Assembly (NCBI RefSeq): GCF_024734405.1
Contig: NZ_CP059556.1
Location: forward strand, 5,084,001-5,148,000
Direction: 5' to 3'
DNA length: 64,000 nt
Source of the DNA: Saccharopolyspora gregorii
GTDB taxonomy: Bacteria > Actinomycetota > Actinomycetes > Mycobacteriales > Pseudonocardiaceae
The translations under genes were made by a program, and so were the position numbers. Of this stretch, positions 31,138 through 39,299 are shown in pieces. The first letter of the stretch is position 1, and each line of letters opens with the position of its first letter. The notes beneath the pieces were generated by a model, which was given only the letters and a program-made list of their open reading frames with translations, was not told the origin of the DNA and did no database searches.

Positions 31138-32877
31138 GTGACCGAGATCGCAGCCGAGTCCGTTCCGGGGCGCGACGAGCACACCGAATCCGAGGGCCGG
31201 GACGACCTGCCGCGCGACCGCTTCCGGCGGCTGCGCGAAGGTCCGCTCGGGCCCCGGTTGCTGCTGCTGTCGGCCCTCGTACCGCCGCTGATGATGCTGC
31301 GGGAGGTGCTGCGCGCGCCCCAGCTGCACTTCTACGACTACTGGTGGGTCCTGCTGGACATCACCGGCGAGGACGGCTCGCTGCGGCCGGAGGCGCTGTT
31401 CGGCTTCCGCAACGAGCACCCGTTCGTGCTGCCGAGCCTGCTGTTCTGGCTCAGCGCCCGGTTCGGGCACGGGCTCAACCACCCGCTGGGGCTGGTGGTG
31501 CTGGCGTTCGGCGTGGGCTGCGTGCTGCTGGTGCTGGCGATGCTGCCCGCCTCGCTGAGCCGGTGGCAGCGGGCGGCGCTGGTGGTGGCGACCTCGACGC
31601 TGGTGTTCAACCCGCACGGCATCCACAACTTCGTGCGCTCGATGAGCGGCGCCTCGTGGATCTTGGCGATGCTGCTGGTGCTGGGCGCGCTGCTGGCGAT
31701 GCAGCGGGGGCGGCTGCTGCCCGCGGTGCTGCTGGGGCTGCTGGCCTCCATCAGCTACGGCACCTCGTTCGCGGTGTGGCCTGCGCTGTCGGTGGTCGGC
31801 TGGATGCGCGGCGAGCGGCGCGGCCGCGTCGCCACCCCGATGGTCGTCGGCGTGGTCGTGGTCACCACCTGGCTGCTGCTGCGCGGCCCGCAGGGCGGCG
31901 GCGGTTCCTCCCCCACCGACGATCCGGCGCAGGCCCTGCTGGCGGGGCTGAGCATGCTCGGCATGGTGTGGACCGGCACCGAGCCGTCGCTGGCGCTGGT
32001 CGCCGGGGTCGCGGGGCTCGCGGTGCTGGCCCTGCACCTGCCCGGCTGCCTGCGCCCGGAGCACCGCGCGGCCAGCGCGCCCTGGTGGGGCCTCGCCGTG
32101 TACGCCGCGGGCTGCGCGGTGATGATCTCCGGTTCGCGGGCCGCGTTCGGCGAGTCCGCCGGGTTGCAGAGCCGGTACAACAGCATGACCGCGGCGCTGT
32201 GGATCGCGGTGCTGGTCATCGCCGTCGCCTGGGCGCGGTGGCCCGGAGTCCGGTCGATCGCGGTGTTCACCACCGTGCTCAGCACCGTCGCGCTGGGCGC
32301 GCCGATGGCGCAGGCGGTGCGCGAGGACGCGCCGAACCAGAACCTGCTGGCGGTCGCCGCGAAGGTCGGCACGACGGACGCGTTCACCGACCGCTTCCCC
32401 TCCCCCGAGCGGCTGCTGCCGCGGCTGCGGGCGCTCGGGCACTACCCGTTCTCCGACGAGTTCACCCTCGGCTGCCGCGACGACGTCGAGATCGGGACCC
32501 GGGTCGACACCGCGGACTGGCGGGTGCCCAGCATCGGCAGCTACCGGGAACCGCGGCCCGCCGGCTGGGACGTGGTCCTCAACGTGGAGACCGACCAGGT
32601 CCAGGGCGGCGCCCGGATGCTCAAGGGCTGGGCGATCTCCGGCATCGAACGCGCCCGCTGCGTCGCCGTCCTCGACCAGCGGGGCGAGGTCGTCGGCGGC
32701 GGTGTGGTCGACATCCCGCGCTCCGACGCCGAGAGCCAGACCCCCGGCATCGAGATCGGCCTCGGTTACCGCGCGGTGGTCCCCGCCGACACCGCCGGGC
32801 CGCTGCGCGTCGCGTTCCGCTTCCCCGACGGCTGGTGGATCCGCCCGCTCACCGAACAGCCGGAGGTGGTGTCGTGA
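31138..32877 (+). CDS. Polytopic membrane protein, possibly glycan-related
   Basis: I do not recognise the family with certainty. The 579-residue product has a polar N-terminus, about ten hydrophobic segments from residue 38 to about 390, and a C-terminal extracytoplasmic domain of about 170 residues that looks beta-rich. The layout resembles membrane glycosyltransferase or sugar-translocation proteins. Its stop overlaps by GTGA the start of a DPM1-like glycosyltransferase, so the two are translationally coupled and probably act together on a lipid-linked sugar. The loop after the first helix, H-F-Y-D-Y-W-W-V, is a candidate catalytic or donor-binding site. Confidence 0.6.
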   Translation: MTEIAAESVPGRDEHTESEGRDDLPRDRFRRLREGPLGPRLLLLSALVPPLMMLREVLRAPQLHFYDYWWVLLDITGEDGSLRPEALFGFRNEHPFVLPSLLFWLSARFGHGLNHPLGLVVLAFGVGCVLLVLAMLPASLSRWQRAALVVATSTLVFNPHGIHNFVRSMSGASWILAMLLVLGALLAMQRGRLLPAVLLGLLASISYGTSFAVWPALSVVGWMRGERRGRVATPMVVGVVVVTTWLLLRGPQGGGGSSPTDDPAQALLAGLSMLGMVWTGTEPSLALVAGVAGLAVLALHLPGCLRPEHRAASAPWWGLAVYAAGCAVMISGSRAAFGESAGLQSRYNSMTAALWIAVLVIAVAWARWPGVRSIAVFTTVLSTVALGAPMAQAVREDAPNQNLLAVAAKVGTTDAFTDRFPSPERLLPRLRALGHYPFSDEFTLGCRDDVEIGTRVDTADWRVPSIGSYREPRPAGWDVVLNVETDQVQGGARMLKGWAISGIERARCVAVLDQRGEVVGGGVVDIPRSDAESQTPGIEIGLGYRAVVPADTAGPLRVAFRFPDGWWIRPLTEQPEVVS

Positions 32878-33827
32878 CCGAGCCCGCCGCGACCGTCGAG
32901 GTGTCCCTGCTGACCCCGGCGAAGGACGAAGCCGAGAGCCTGCCGAGGCTGTTCGCCGAGATCACCGCCGTGATGGACGCCCAGCAGCGCAGCTGGGAGC
33001 TGCTCGTCGTCGACGACGGCAGCTCGGACGGCAGCTGGCGGGTCATCACCGAGCACGCGGCCGCCGACCCGCGGATCCGCGGCCTGCGGATGCGGCGGAA
33101 CTTCGGCAAGGCCGCCGCGCTCGCCGCCGGGGTCGCCGAGGTGCGCGGGCGGCTGCTGGTCACCCTCGACGCCGACCTGCAGGACGACCCGGCCGAGGTG
33201 CCGCGGCTGCTCGCCGAACTCGACGCGGGCGCCGACCTGGTCAGCGGGCACAAGGCGCAGCGCAAGGACCCGCTGGGCAAGCGGCTGCCGTCGAAGTTCT
33301 TCAACTGGATGACCGGGGTCATCACCGGGCTGCGGCTGTCCGACCACAACTGCGGGCTCAAAGCGGCCCGCACCGAGGTGTACCGGCGGGTACCGCTGTA
33401 CGGCGAGCTGCACCGCTACATCCCGGCGCTGGCCCACCAGCTCGGCTACCGGGTGCGGGAGCTGCCGGTGCACCACCGGGCCCGCGAGCACGGCACGTCG
33501 AAGTACGGGCTGGAGCGCTACGTCCGCGGCGCGCTGGACCTGCTGACCGTGGTGGCGCTGACCCGCTACGGGCGGCGGCCCGCGCACCTGTTCGGCGGGC
33601 TGGGCATGGCCGCGGGCTCGGCGGGGACGCTGATCCTGCTTTACCTGACCGGGGTGTGGGTGTTCACCGAGCAGTCGATCGGGACGCGGCCGCTGCTGAC
33701 GCTGGGCATCCTGCTGGAGATCTTCGCGGTGCAGATGATCTCCACCGGGCTGCTCGCGGAGCTGGTGCTGCACCGCACCGGGCGCGACGCGGACGTCACC
33801 GACCTGGTCGCCGAGGACACTCGCTGA
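32874..33827 (+). CDS. GT2 family glycosyltransferase, DPM1/GtrB-like
   Basis: This 317-residue enzyme has a GT-A domain with V-V-D-D-G-S-S-D and T-L-D-A-D-L-Q-D-D-P, the two acidic motifs that bind nucleotide sugar and metal. Two C-terminal transmembrane helices follow. This matches polyprenyl-phosphate hexosyl transferases such as GtrB, which load a sugar onto undecaprenyl or decaprenyl phosphate at the inner face of the membrane. The coupled upstream membrane protein would be a natural acceptor-side partner. GTG at 32874 shares GTGA with the upstream stop. Confidence 0.88.
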   Translation: MTEPAATVEVSLLTPAKDEAESLPRLFAEITAVMDAQQRSWELLVVDDGSSDGSWRVITEHAAADPRIRGLRMRRNFGKAAALAAGVAEVRGRLLVTLDADLQDDPAEVPRLLAELDAGADLVSGHKAQRKDPLGKRLPSKFFNWMTGVITGLRLSDHNCGLKAARTEVYRRVPLYGELHRYIPALAHQLGYRVRELPVHHRAREHGTSKYGLERYVRGALDLLTVVALTRYGRRPAHLFGGLGMAAGSAGTLILLYLTGVWVFTEQSIGTRPLLTLGILLEIFAVQMISTGLLAELVLHRTGRDADVTDLVAEDTR

Positions 33828-33973
33828 CCCTGTTGTGCGGTGCTCGGGTGGCGGGTGGTCGTTCTGCGTGCGTGGTCGGCGGCTCAGCGGCTTCGCCGCT
33901 GACAGGAAACAGCCCAGGCCCGCGTGCGCCTCGGCTGCTGAGAAATCGAGGGGACGGGGTGGGGGCCTGCGCC

Positions 33974-33979
33974 TAGCAT
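33974..33979 (+). promoter_or_regulatory. -10 element of the deaminase-ASCH gene
   Basis: TAGCAT ends 8 nt before the ATG with no ribosome site, like the arrangement at ramB. Confidence 0.45.
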
Positions 33980-33987
33980 CGGGCCCC

Positions 33988-34707
33988 ATGCTCACCGATG
34001 CGGACCTCGAACTGGTGCGGCGGGCCACCGCCGTGCTCGACCGCGCCACGCTCGACGACGGCCACCAGGTGTCGGCCGCCGCCTACGACGAGCGGGGCGC
34101 GGTGTTCACCGGGATGAACGTCTCGCACTTCACCGGCGGCCCGTGCGCGGAACCCGTCGTGATCGGCCAGGCCGCCGCCTCCGGGTCCGCACCGCTGACG
34201 ACGGTGGTCGCGGTCCTGGCGACCGGCCGGCAGGTCATCCCGCCCTGCGGCCGGTGCAGGCAGCAGCTGTTCGACTACTTCCCGCGGTCGCGGGCGATCA
34301 TCCGCGGCAAGAACGGGCTGGAAGCGGTCCCGATCACCGACCTGCTGCCGTTCCCCTACGACTACCGGAACTACGAACCGGGCGGGCCTGCCCCGGAACT
34401 GCACGTGTGGGACCGCTACCTGGACGCGGTCCGCGACGGCGCCAAGCGCAGCACCGTGCGGGTGCACGATCCGGTGCGGCCCGGCCCGGTGCGGCTGGTG
34501 TTCGAGCACGCGGACGGATCGGCGACGACGTTGGCGGCCGAGGTGACCGGAGTGGAGCGCAAGCCCGCGGACGCGCTGACCGACGAGGACGCGGTGCTGG
34601 ACGGCTTCGCCGACCTGGCCGAGCTGCGGGCCGCGCTGGCGAGGCACTACCCCGGGCTGGCCGGGTCCGCCGAGGTCGACGTGGTGCGGTTCGAACCCGC
34701 CTGGTGA
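33988..34707 (+). CDS. Cytidine deaminase-ASCH domain fusion protein
   Basis: The 239-residue protein joins two domains. Residues 1-125 are a cytidine-deaminase fold with C-A-E (53-55) and P-P-C-G-R-C (85-90), the zinc and catalytic residues. Residues 137-236 are an ASCH domain with G-x-K-x-x-T-x-R (G151, K153, T156, R158) and the D-E-D-A-V-L-D-G-F segment. CDA domains deaminate cytidine or relatives. ASCH domains bind RNA, and E. coli YqfB, an ASCH protein, hydrolyses N4-acetylcytidine. A two-step salvage of modified cytidine to uridine is therefore a testable reading. It stands alone and converges with rne. Translation is probably leaderless. Confidence 0.85.
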   Translation: MLTDADLELVRRATAVLDRATLDDGHQVSAAAYDERGAVFTGMNVSHFTGGPCAEPVVIGQAAASGSAPLTTVVAVLATGRQVIPPCGRCRQQLFDYFPRSRAIIRGKNGLEAVPITDLLPFPYDYRNYEPGGPAPELHVWDRYLDAVRDGAKRSTVRVHDPVRPGPVRLVFEHADGSATTLAAEVTGVERKPADALTDEDAVLDGFADLAELRAALARHYPGLAGSAEVDVVRFEPAW

Positions 34708-34746
34708 CCGCCTGCCGCCGAAGCGGAGGACGGGGCGGTGCAACGA

Positions 34747-34785
34747 CCGCGGGCGGGGCCGGGGAACCCCCGGCCCCGCCCGCGG
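34747..34785. terminator. Bidirectional hairpin between the deaminase-ASCH gene and rne
   Basis: CCGCGGGCGGGGCCGGGG (34747-34764) pairs perfectly over 18 bp with CCCCGGCCCCGCCCGCGG (34768-34785) around an AAC loop, between two convergent genes. No U-tract. Confidence 0.7.
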
Positions 34786-34794
34786 CGGTGCTGC

Positions 34795-37700
34795 TCAGCT
34801 CTCGGAACTCGCTCCGGCGGTGGCGTCCGCGGCGTCGCCGGGGGCGGCCTCCGGGGAGTTCGTCGGCGCGCCCGCGGCCCGGGACGCCGCCCGGCGCCGC
34901 GGCCTGCGGGTGACCGAGGCCGTCGCAGGCGCCGGCACCTCCGGGACCCCGTTGGTGGCGGGCTCGGCCGGCTTCTCCACCGCGAGGACCACCGGCTCGG
35001 CCGATGCTCCCGCGCTGCCCGCCGGGCGGCTGACCTTGCGCCGCCGGGAGCGGCCGTTGGTCTCCCCGGACTCCGGCTGCTGGGCGGCCGGGGATGCGGG
35101 CTGCTGCTGCGCGGAGTGCTGCTCGGACTGCTGCTGCGCGGAGTGCTGCTCGGGCTTCTGCTGCGCGGGCCGCTGCTCGACCGGGGCGGCGGGTTCGGCC
35201 GCCTGCTCCTGCTTCGCGGGCTTGCCGCCCTGCTCGCCAGGGGCCTGCTCGGCGGTGTCCTGCTTACCGCCGTCCTTCCGGCCCGAGTCCTGCTCGGCGG
35301 GCTTGCCCTGCTCGCGCTTGCCGCCGCCGTGCTTGCCGCCGTCCTGCTTGCCGGAATCCTTGGCCGACTCGTGCTTGCCGGAGTCCTGCTTGGCGGAGTC
35401 CTTGCCCGACTCCTGCTTGCCCGAATCCTTGCCGGACTCCTGCTTGGCAGAGTCCTGCTTGCCGGAGTCCTGCTTGCCGGAGTCCTGCTTGCCGGAGTCC
35501 TGCTTGCCGGAGTCCTGCTTGCCGGAGTCCTGCTTGCCGGAGTCCTGCTTGCCGGAGTCCTGCTTGCCGGAGTCCTGCTTGCTCTGGGCGTCCTTCGAGG
35601 ACTGCTCCTGCACGGCCCCGTTGCGCTCGCCGTGCTGCGCACCGTCCGAGTCCCCGGAGCCGTCGTGCTTGCCCTTGTTGCGGTTCCGGCGCGAGCCGCC
35701 GCCACCGCCGCCGCCGGAGTTCCCACCGCCGTGCTGGTGCACCACCGGGTCCGTCGAGACCATCAGGCCCCGCCCGCGGCAGTGCTCGCACGTGCTGCTG
35801 TAGGCCTCCAGCAGACCGGTGCCGACCCGCTTGCGGGTCATCTGCACCAGCCCGAGCGAGGTCACCTCGGCGACCTGGTGCCGGGTGCGGTCCCGCCCGA
35901 GGCACTCGGTGAGCCTGCGCAGCACCAGGTCCCGGTTGGACTCCAGCACCATGTCGATGAAGTCGATCACGATGATGCCGCCGATGTCGCGCAGCCGCAG
36001 CTGGCGCACGATCTCCTCGGCCGCCTCCAGGTTGTTCCTGGTGACCGTCTCCTCCAGGTTGCCGCCCGAGCCGGTGAACTTGCCGGTGTTGACGTCGATG
36101 ACGGTCATCGCCTCGGTGCGGTCGATCACCAGGTAGCCACCGGAGGGCAACCAGACCTTGCGGTCCAGCGCCTTCGCGATCTGCTCGGTGATCCGCTGCT
36201 CGGTGAAGACGTCGCCCTTGCCGGTGTGCTTGGTGAGCCGGCTCATCAGGTCCGGCGCCACGTGCTGCACGTAGGCCTCGATGGTGTCCCACGCGTCGCC
36301 GCCCTGGACGACCAGCGAGGAGAAGTCCTCGGTGAACAGGTCCCGCACGACCTTGATCAGCAGGTCGGGCTCCTCGTAGAGCAGCTGCGGCGCCTGGGCC
36401 TTCGGGGTGTCGGCCTTCTCCTTGATGACCTCCCACTGGGCCTGCAGGCGGCGCACGTCGCGGTCCAGGGCCTCTTCGCTGGTGCCCTCGGAGGCGGTGC
36501 GGATGATCACACCGGCGTTGTCCGGGACGATCCGCTTGAGGATCTCCTTGAGCCGCTTGCGCTCGTTGTCCGGCAGCTTCCGGCTGATGCCGGTGGCACC
36601 GCCGCCCGGCACGTACACCAGGAACCGGCCGGGCAGGCTGATCTGGGTGGTCAGCCGGGCGCCCTTGTGACCGACGGGGTCCTTGGTGACCTGCACCAGG
36701 ACGCTGTCGCCGGTGGACAGGGCCTGCTCGATGCGGCGCGCCTTGCCCGCGAGCCCGGCGGCGTCCCAGTCGACCTCGCCCGCGTACAGCACGGCGTTGC
36801 GGCCGCGGCCGATGTCGACGAACGCGGCTTCCATGCTGGGCAGCACGTTCTGCACGCGGCCCAGGTACACGTTGCCGACGAGCGAGCCGGAGCCGGAGGC
36901 GGTGACGAAGTTCTCGACGAGGACGTTGTCCTCCAGCACCGCGATCTGGGTCTGGTCGCCGTTCTCGCGCACCACCATGCTGCGGTCCACCGCTTCGCGG
37001 CGGGCGAGGAACTCGGACTCGGACAGCACCGGGGCCCGGCGGCGACCGGCTTCGCGGCCGTCGCGGCGGCGCTGGCGCTTGGCCTCCAGCCGCGTGGAGC
37101 CCTTGATCGCGCGGACCTCGTCGTCGCTGCTCTCCGGGCGGCCGTTGTCCTGCCGCTCCTCCCGGACGTGCACGACGGTGTTCGGCGGATCGTCGTCCCG
37201 CGACGGTCCGTCGTCGTCCCCGGCGCCCTTGCGGCGGCGGCGACGGCGGCGACGGCGGCTGGAGTCCTCACCGCCGCCCTCGGCGGGCGCGTCGGCGGAC
37301 TTGGTGTCCTTCTCGTCCTCGGCGGCCGCGTCGGTGGAGTCCTCGCGGGCGTCGTCCTTGCGGCCGCCGTCCTTGCGGGAGTCCTTCCGGCCCTTGCCGG
37401 GCTTGTCCTGCTTGCCGGGCTTCTCGGCCTCGTCCTCGGGCTGCTCGTCGCCCGCTTCGGACTGCTCGCCTTCGCCGCCCTTGCCCCGGCCGCGGCCGCG
37501 GCGGCCGCGGCGGCGACGGCGGCGGCCGCCGTTCTCGTCGTCGCCCTCGGCCGATTCCTCGCCGTCGGCGGAGTGGTCGGAGTCGTCGTCCTCGTCGTCG
37601 GTCTCGGCGACCGGTTCCGGCGCGGCGGGCGCGGGGCGGGCCGCGACGGGCTCCGGGGCGAGGAACATCGCCTGCGGGGCCGCGAACACCGGGTTCAGCG

Positions 37701-38061
37701 GGGTGGTCTCAGCCGGCTGCTCGGGCGTCTCGTCCTGCTGGGCGGGCTGCTCCGGCACCGGATCCTGCTTCGCGGCCGCGGCGGGCTGCTCGGCGGCGTC
37801 CTCGGCGACGATCTGCTCGGGACGCAGCTGCTGCACCACCCGGAGCGCGACCTCGCGCGTGATGTTGGACTGCGCGCTGCGCACGGCCTCGCCGAGCGAA
37901 TCGAGGGAGGTGATGACCTCCCGGCTGCTGGCCCCCAGCAGCTTCGCCAGCGCGTGCACTCGCAGCTTGGCGGGCAGTTCGAAGGTGCCCGAGCCGCTTT
38001 CCTGCGTGGATGTGGGCGATGGCCCGCTGGCGTTCCCAGCGGGCGTTTCCGTGTTCGACAT
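34795..38061 (-). CDS. rne: Ribonuclease E/G with repetitive C-terminal tail
   Basis: RNase E/G cuts single-stranded RNA and starts mRNA decay and rRNA maturation. The 1088-residue protein has a charged N-terminal extension (about 1-360), an S1 domain, and the DNase I-like catalytic part with V-I-D-V-N-T-G-K-F (about 653) and V-I-D-F-I-D-M (about 698). A zinc-link C-E-H-C-R-G-R-G follows near 757. The spacing of the two aspartates and the Cys pair equals that of E. coli RNase E (303, 346, 404-407). The tail is a lysine/serine/glutamine array, K-Q-D-S-G repeated nine or more times, probably disordered. The ATG at 38061 has a GGAGGAG ribosome site. Confidence 0.95.
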   Translation of the reverse strand: MSNTETPAGNASGPSPTSTQESGSGTFELPAKLRVHALAKLLGASSREVITSLDSLGEAVRSAQSNITREVALRVVQQLRPEQIVAEDAAEQPAAAAKQDPVPEQPAQQDETPEQPAETTPLNPVFAAPQAMFLAPEPVAARPAPAAPEPVAETDDEDDDSDHSADGEESAEGDDENGGRRRRRRGRRGRGRGKGGEGEQSEAGDEQPEDEAEKPGKQDKPGKGRKDSRKDGGRKDDAREDSTDAAAEDEKDTKSADAPAEGGGEDSSRRRRRRRRRKGAGDDDGPSRDDDPPNTVVHVREERQDNGRPESSDDEVRAIKGSTRLEAKRQRRRDGREAGRRRAPVLSESEFLARREAVDRSMVVRENGDQTQIAVLEDNVLVENFVTASGSGSLVGNVYLGRVQNVLPSMEAAFVDIGRGRNAVLYAGEVDWDAAGLAGKARRIEQALSTGDSVLVQVTKDPVGHKGARLTTQISLPGRFLVYVPGGGATGISRKLPDNERKRLKEILKRIVPDNAGVIIRTASEGTSEEALDRDVRRLQAQWEVIKEKADTPKAQAPQLLYEEPDLLIKVVRDLFTEDFSSLVVQGGDAWDTIEAYVQHVAPDLMSRLTKHTGKGDVFTEQRITEQIAKALDRKVWLPSGGYLVIDRTEAMTVIDVNTGKFTGSGGNLEETVTRNNLEAAEEIVRQLRLRDIGGIIVIDFIDMVLESNRDLVLRRLTECLGRDRTRHQVAEVTSLGLVQMTRKRVGTGLLEAYSSTCEHCRGRGLMVSTDPVVHQHGGGNSGGGGGGGSRRNRNKGKHDGSGDSDGAQHGERNGAVQEQSSKDAQSKQDSGKQDSGKQDSGKQDSGKQDSGKQDSGKQDSGKQDSGKQDSAKQESGKDSGKQESGKDSAKQDSGKHESAKDSGKQDGGKHGGGKREQGKPAEQDSGRKDGGKQDTAEQAPGEQGGKPAKQEQAAEPAAPVEQRPAQQKPEQHSAQQQSEQHSAQQQPASPAAQQPESGETNGRSRRRKVSRPAGSAGASAEPVVLAVEKPAEPATNGVPEVPAPATASVTRRPRRRAASRAAGAPTNSPEAAPGDAADATAGASSES
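35461..35580 (-). repeat. Eight perfect 15-bp tandem repeats inside rne
   Basis: GCCGGAGTCCTGCTT is repeated eight times without a mismatch (35461-35580), with degenerate copies on both sides from about 35340 to 35590. It encodes the K-Q-D-S-G array of the RNase E tail, so copy-number change by slippage stays in frame. Confidence 0.97.
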
Positions 38062-38234
38062 TCAACTCCTCCGCCCCCGGGCGCGTCCGTTGGACGCGGC
38101 CGCACAGGAGCATGTGCGTTCTGCGGTCTTCCGTCGCCCGGGGGCGACGGCAATTCTGCTGGTCCCCTCCGTCCCGGCTCTGGGTGAACCGGGAAGTCCC
38201 ACGGTGGGTCCGACGGTGTCCGCGCCTTGGCACG

Positions 38235-39068
38235 TCACCCGGCCGGGATTGTCTCCCGCTGGGCCACGGCCGTCGCCCTGTCCTGGGCGAACGGGTCGGC
38301 GAGCCCTCCCTCGTCGTCGAGCCGACCTTGTTCCCACCGGGTCGCTCGAGCGGCCGTGGACGGGTCCAGATCGGCGACGACGCGCAGGGCGTTCAGCACA
38401 TCGTCGGGTCGAACGACGGGTGTTGTCTGCCGCACGACCGTTACGAGTATCCCATACGGTGCAGGGCCCTTCGGCCAATCGTCCACTTGGGCGACGGAAG
38501 CGGAAGATTGGTCACACACCGCAGCCGGATCTGCACTGTCCAGGACTTCCGCCGACACGAGCGCCGCTCGCGCGTCCAAGGTCCGGCGCCCGTCCTTGGT
38601 CATCCGCTCCACTTCGACCGACTCGGCGGCGAGCAGGGCGGCGACCGCGGCGCGCAGCGGTTCGACGCCGACGTCCGGCAGTTCGACCGCCCAGCGGCTC
38701 GCGGTGAGGCGTTCGGCCAGCGCGCCCGGCCCGGCCTCCACCACTTCGACGAGCTCCATCCCGGGCGGCAGGACCCGGTTCAGCTCCGCCCGCAGCAGGT
38801 CCGGTTCCACCCGCTGCACCAGCTGCAGCTCGACGTACTCGGCTTCGCTGGCCACGCCCGTCGGCACCGCACCGGCCCAGGAGATCTTGGGATGGGGGCT
38901 GAACCCCTGCGAGTACGCCATCGGTACCCCCGCGCGGCGCAGCGCCCGCTCGAACACCCGGGCGAGGTCGCGGTGCGAGCTGAACCGCAGGCGCCCTCGT
39001 TTGGTGTAGCGCAGGCGCAGCTTCTGCACCGGCGCCGCGGACGGGTTGGGGTGGTCGCGGCGACTCAC
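38235..39068 (-). CDS. TIGR03936 / DUF2344 family protein
   Basis: This 277-residue protein belongs to the DUF2344 (TIGR03936) family that accompanies the TIGR03960 radical SAM protein, sometimes fused to it. It starts near Q-K-L-R-L-R-Y-T-K-R-G-R-L-R-F and contains the Y-S-Q-G-F-S-P-H-P-K segment. The biochemical role is unknown; co-occurrence suggests RNA modification. The GTG at 39068 has GGAGGAG just upstream. The radical SAM partner lies 1.6 kb away on the same strand but a subtilase on the opposite strand separates them. Confidence 0.85.
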   Translation of the reverse strand: MSRRDHPNPSAAPVQKLRLRYTKRGRLRFSSHRDLARVFERALRRAGVPMAYSQGFSPHPKISWAGAVPTGVASEAEYVELQLVQRVEPDLLRAELNRVLPPGMELVEVVEAGPGALAERLTASRWAVELPDVGVEPLRAAVAALLAAESVEVERMTKDGRRTLDARAALVSAEVLDSADPAAVCDQSSASVAQVDDWPKGPAPYGILVTVVRQTTPVVRPDDVLNALRVVADLDPSTAARATRWEQGRLDDEGGLADPFAQDRATAVAQRETIPAG

Positions 39069-39212
39069 CAGGGCTCCTCCCGGGTGCGGCCGCACGTGTC
39101 GGCCGATCGTGATCAGCGCCGGCCCGGGAGCGGAGCCACCGGGCCGTGCCACGACGGTACCGCCTGGTTCCGCGCAGGTGGTCGAGCACCGCGCGGTATG
39201 TTCTTCCGGCCC

Positions 39213-39243
39213 TTGTACCGCCCGGTGCGGGCCGCCTAACGTC
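39213..39243 (+). promoter_or_regulatory. Candidate promoter of the subtilase gene
   Basis: TTGTAC (39213-39218) and TAACGT (39238-39243) are separated by 19 nt, slightly long. The leader would be about 50 nt, with GGGAGG 6 nt before the GTG. Confidence 0.35.
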
Positions 39244-39299
39244 GCGCGTGTCCCGGCGGCCGCCAGCGGGCGATCGCCCGGTCACGTGGGAGGTTCGAC

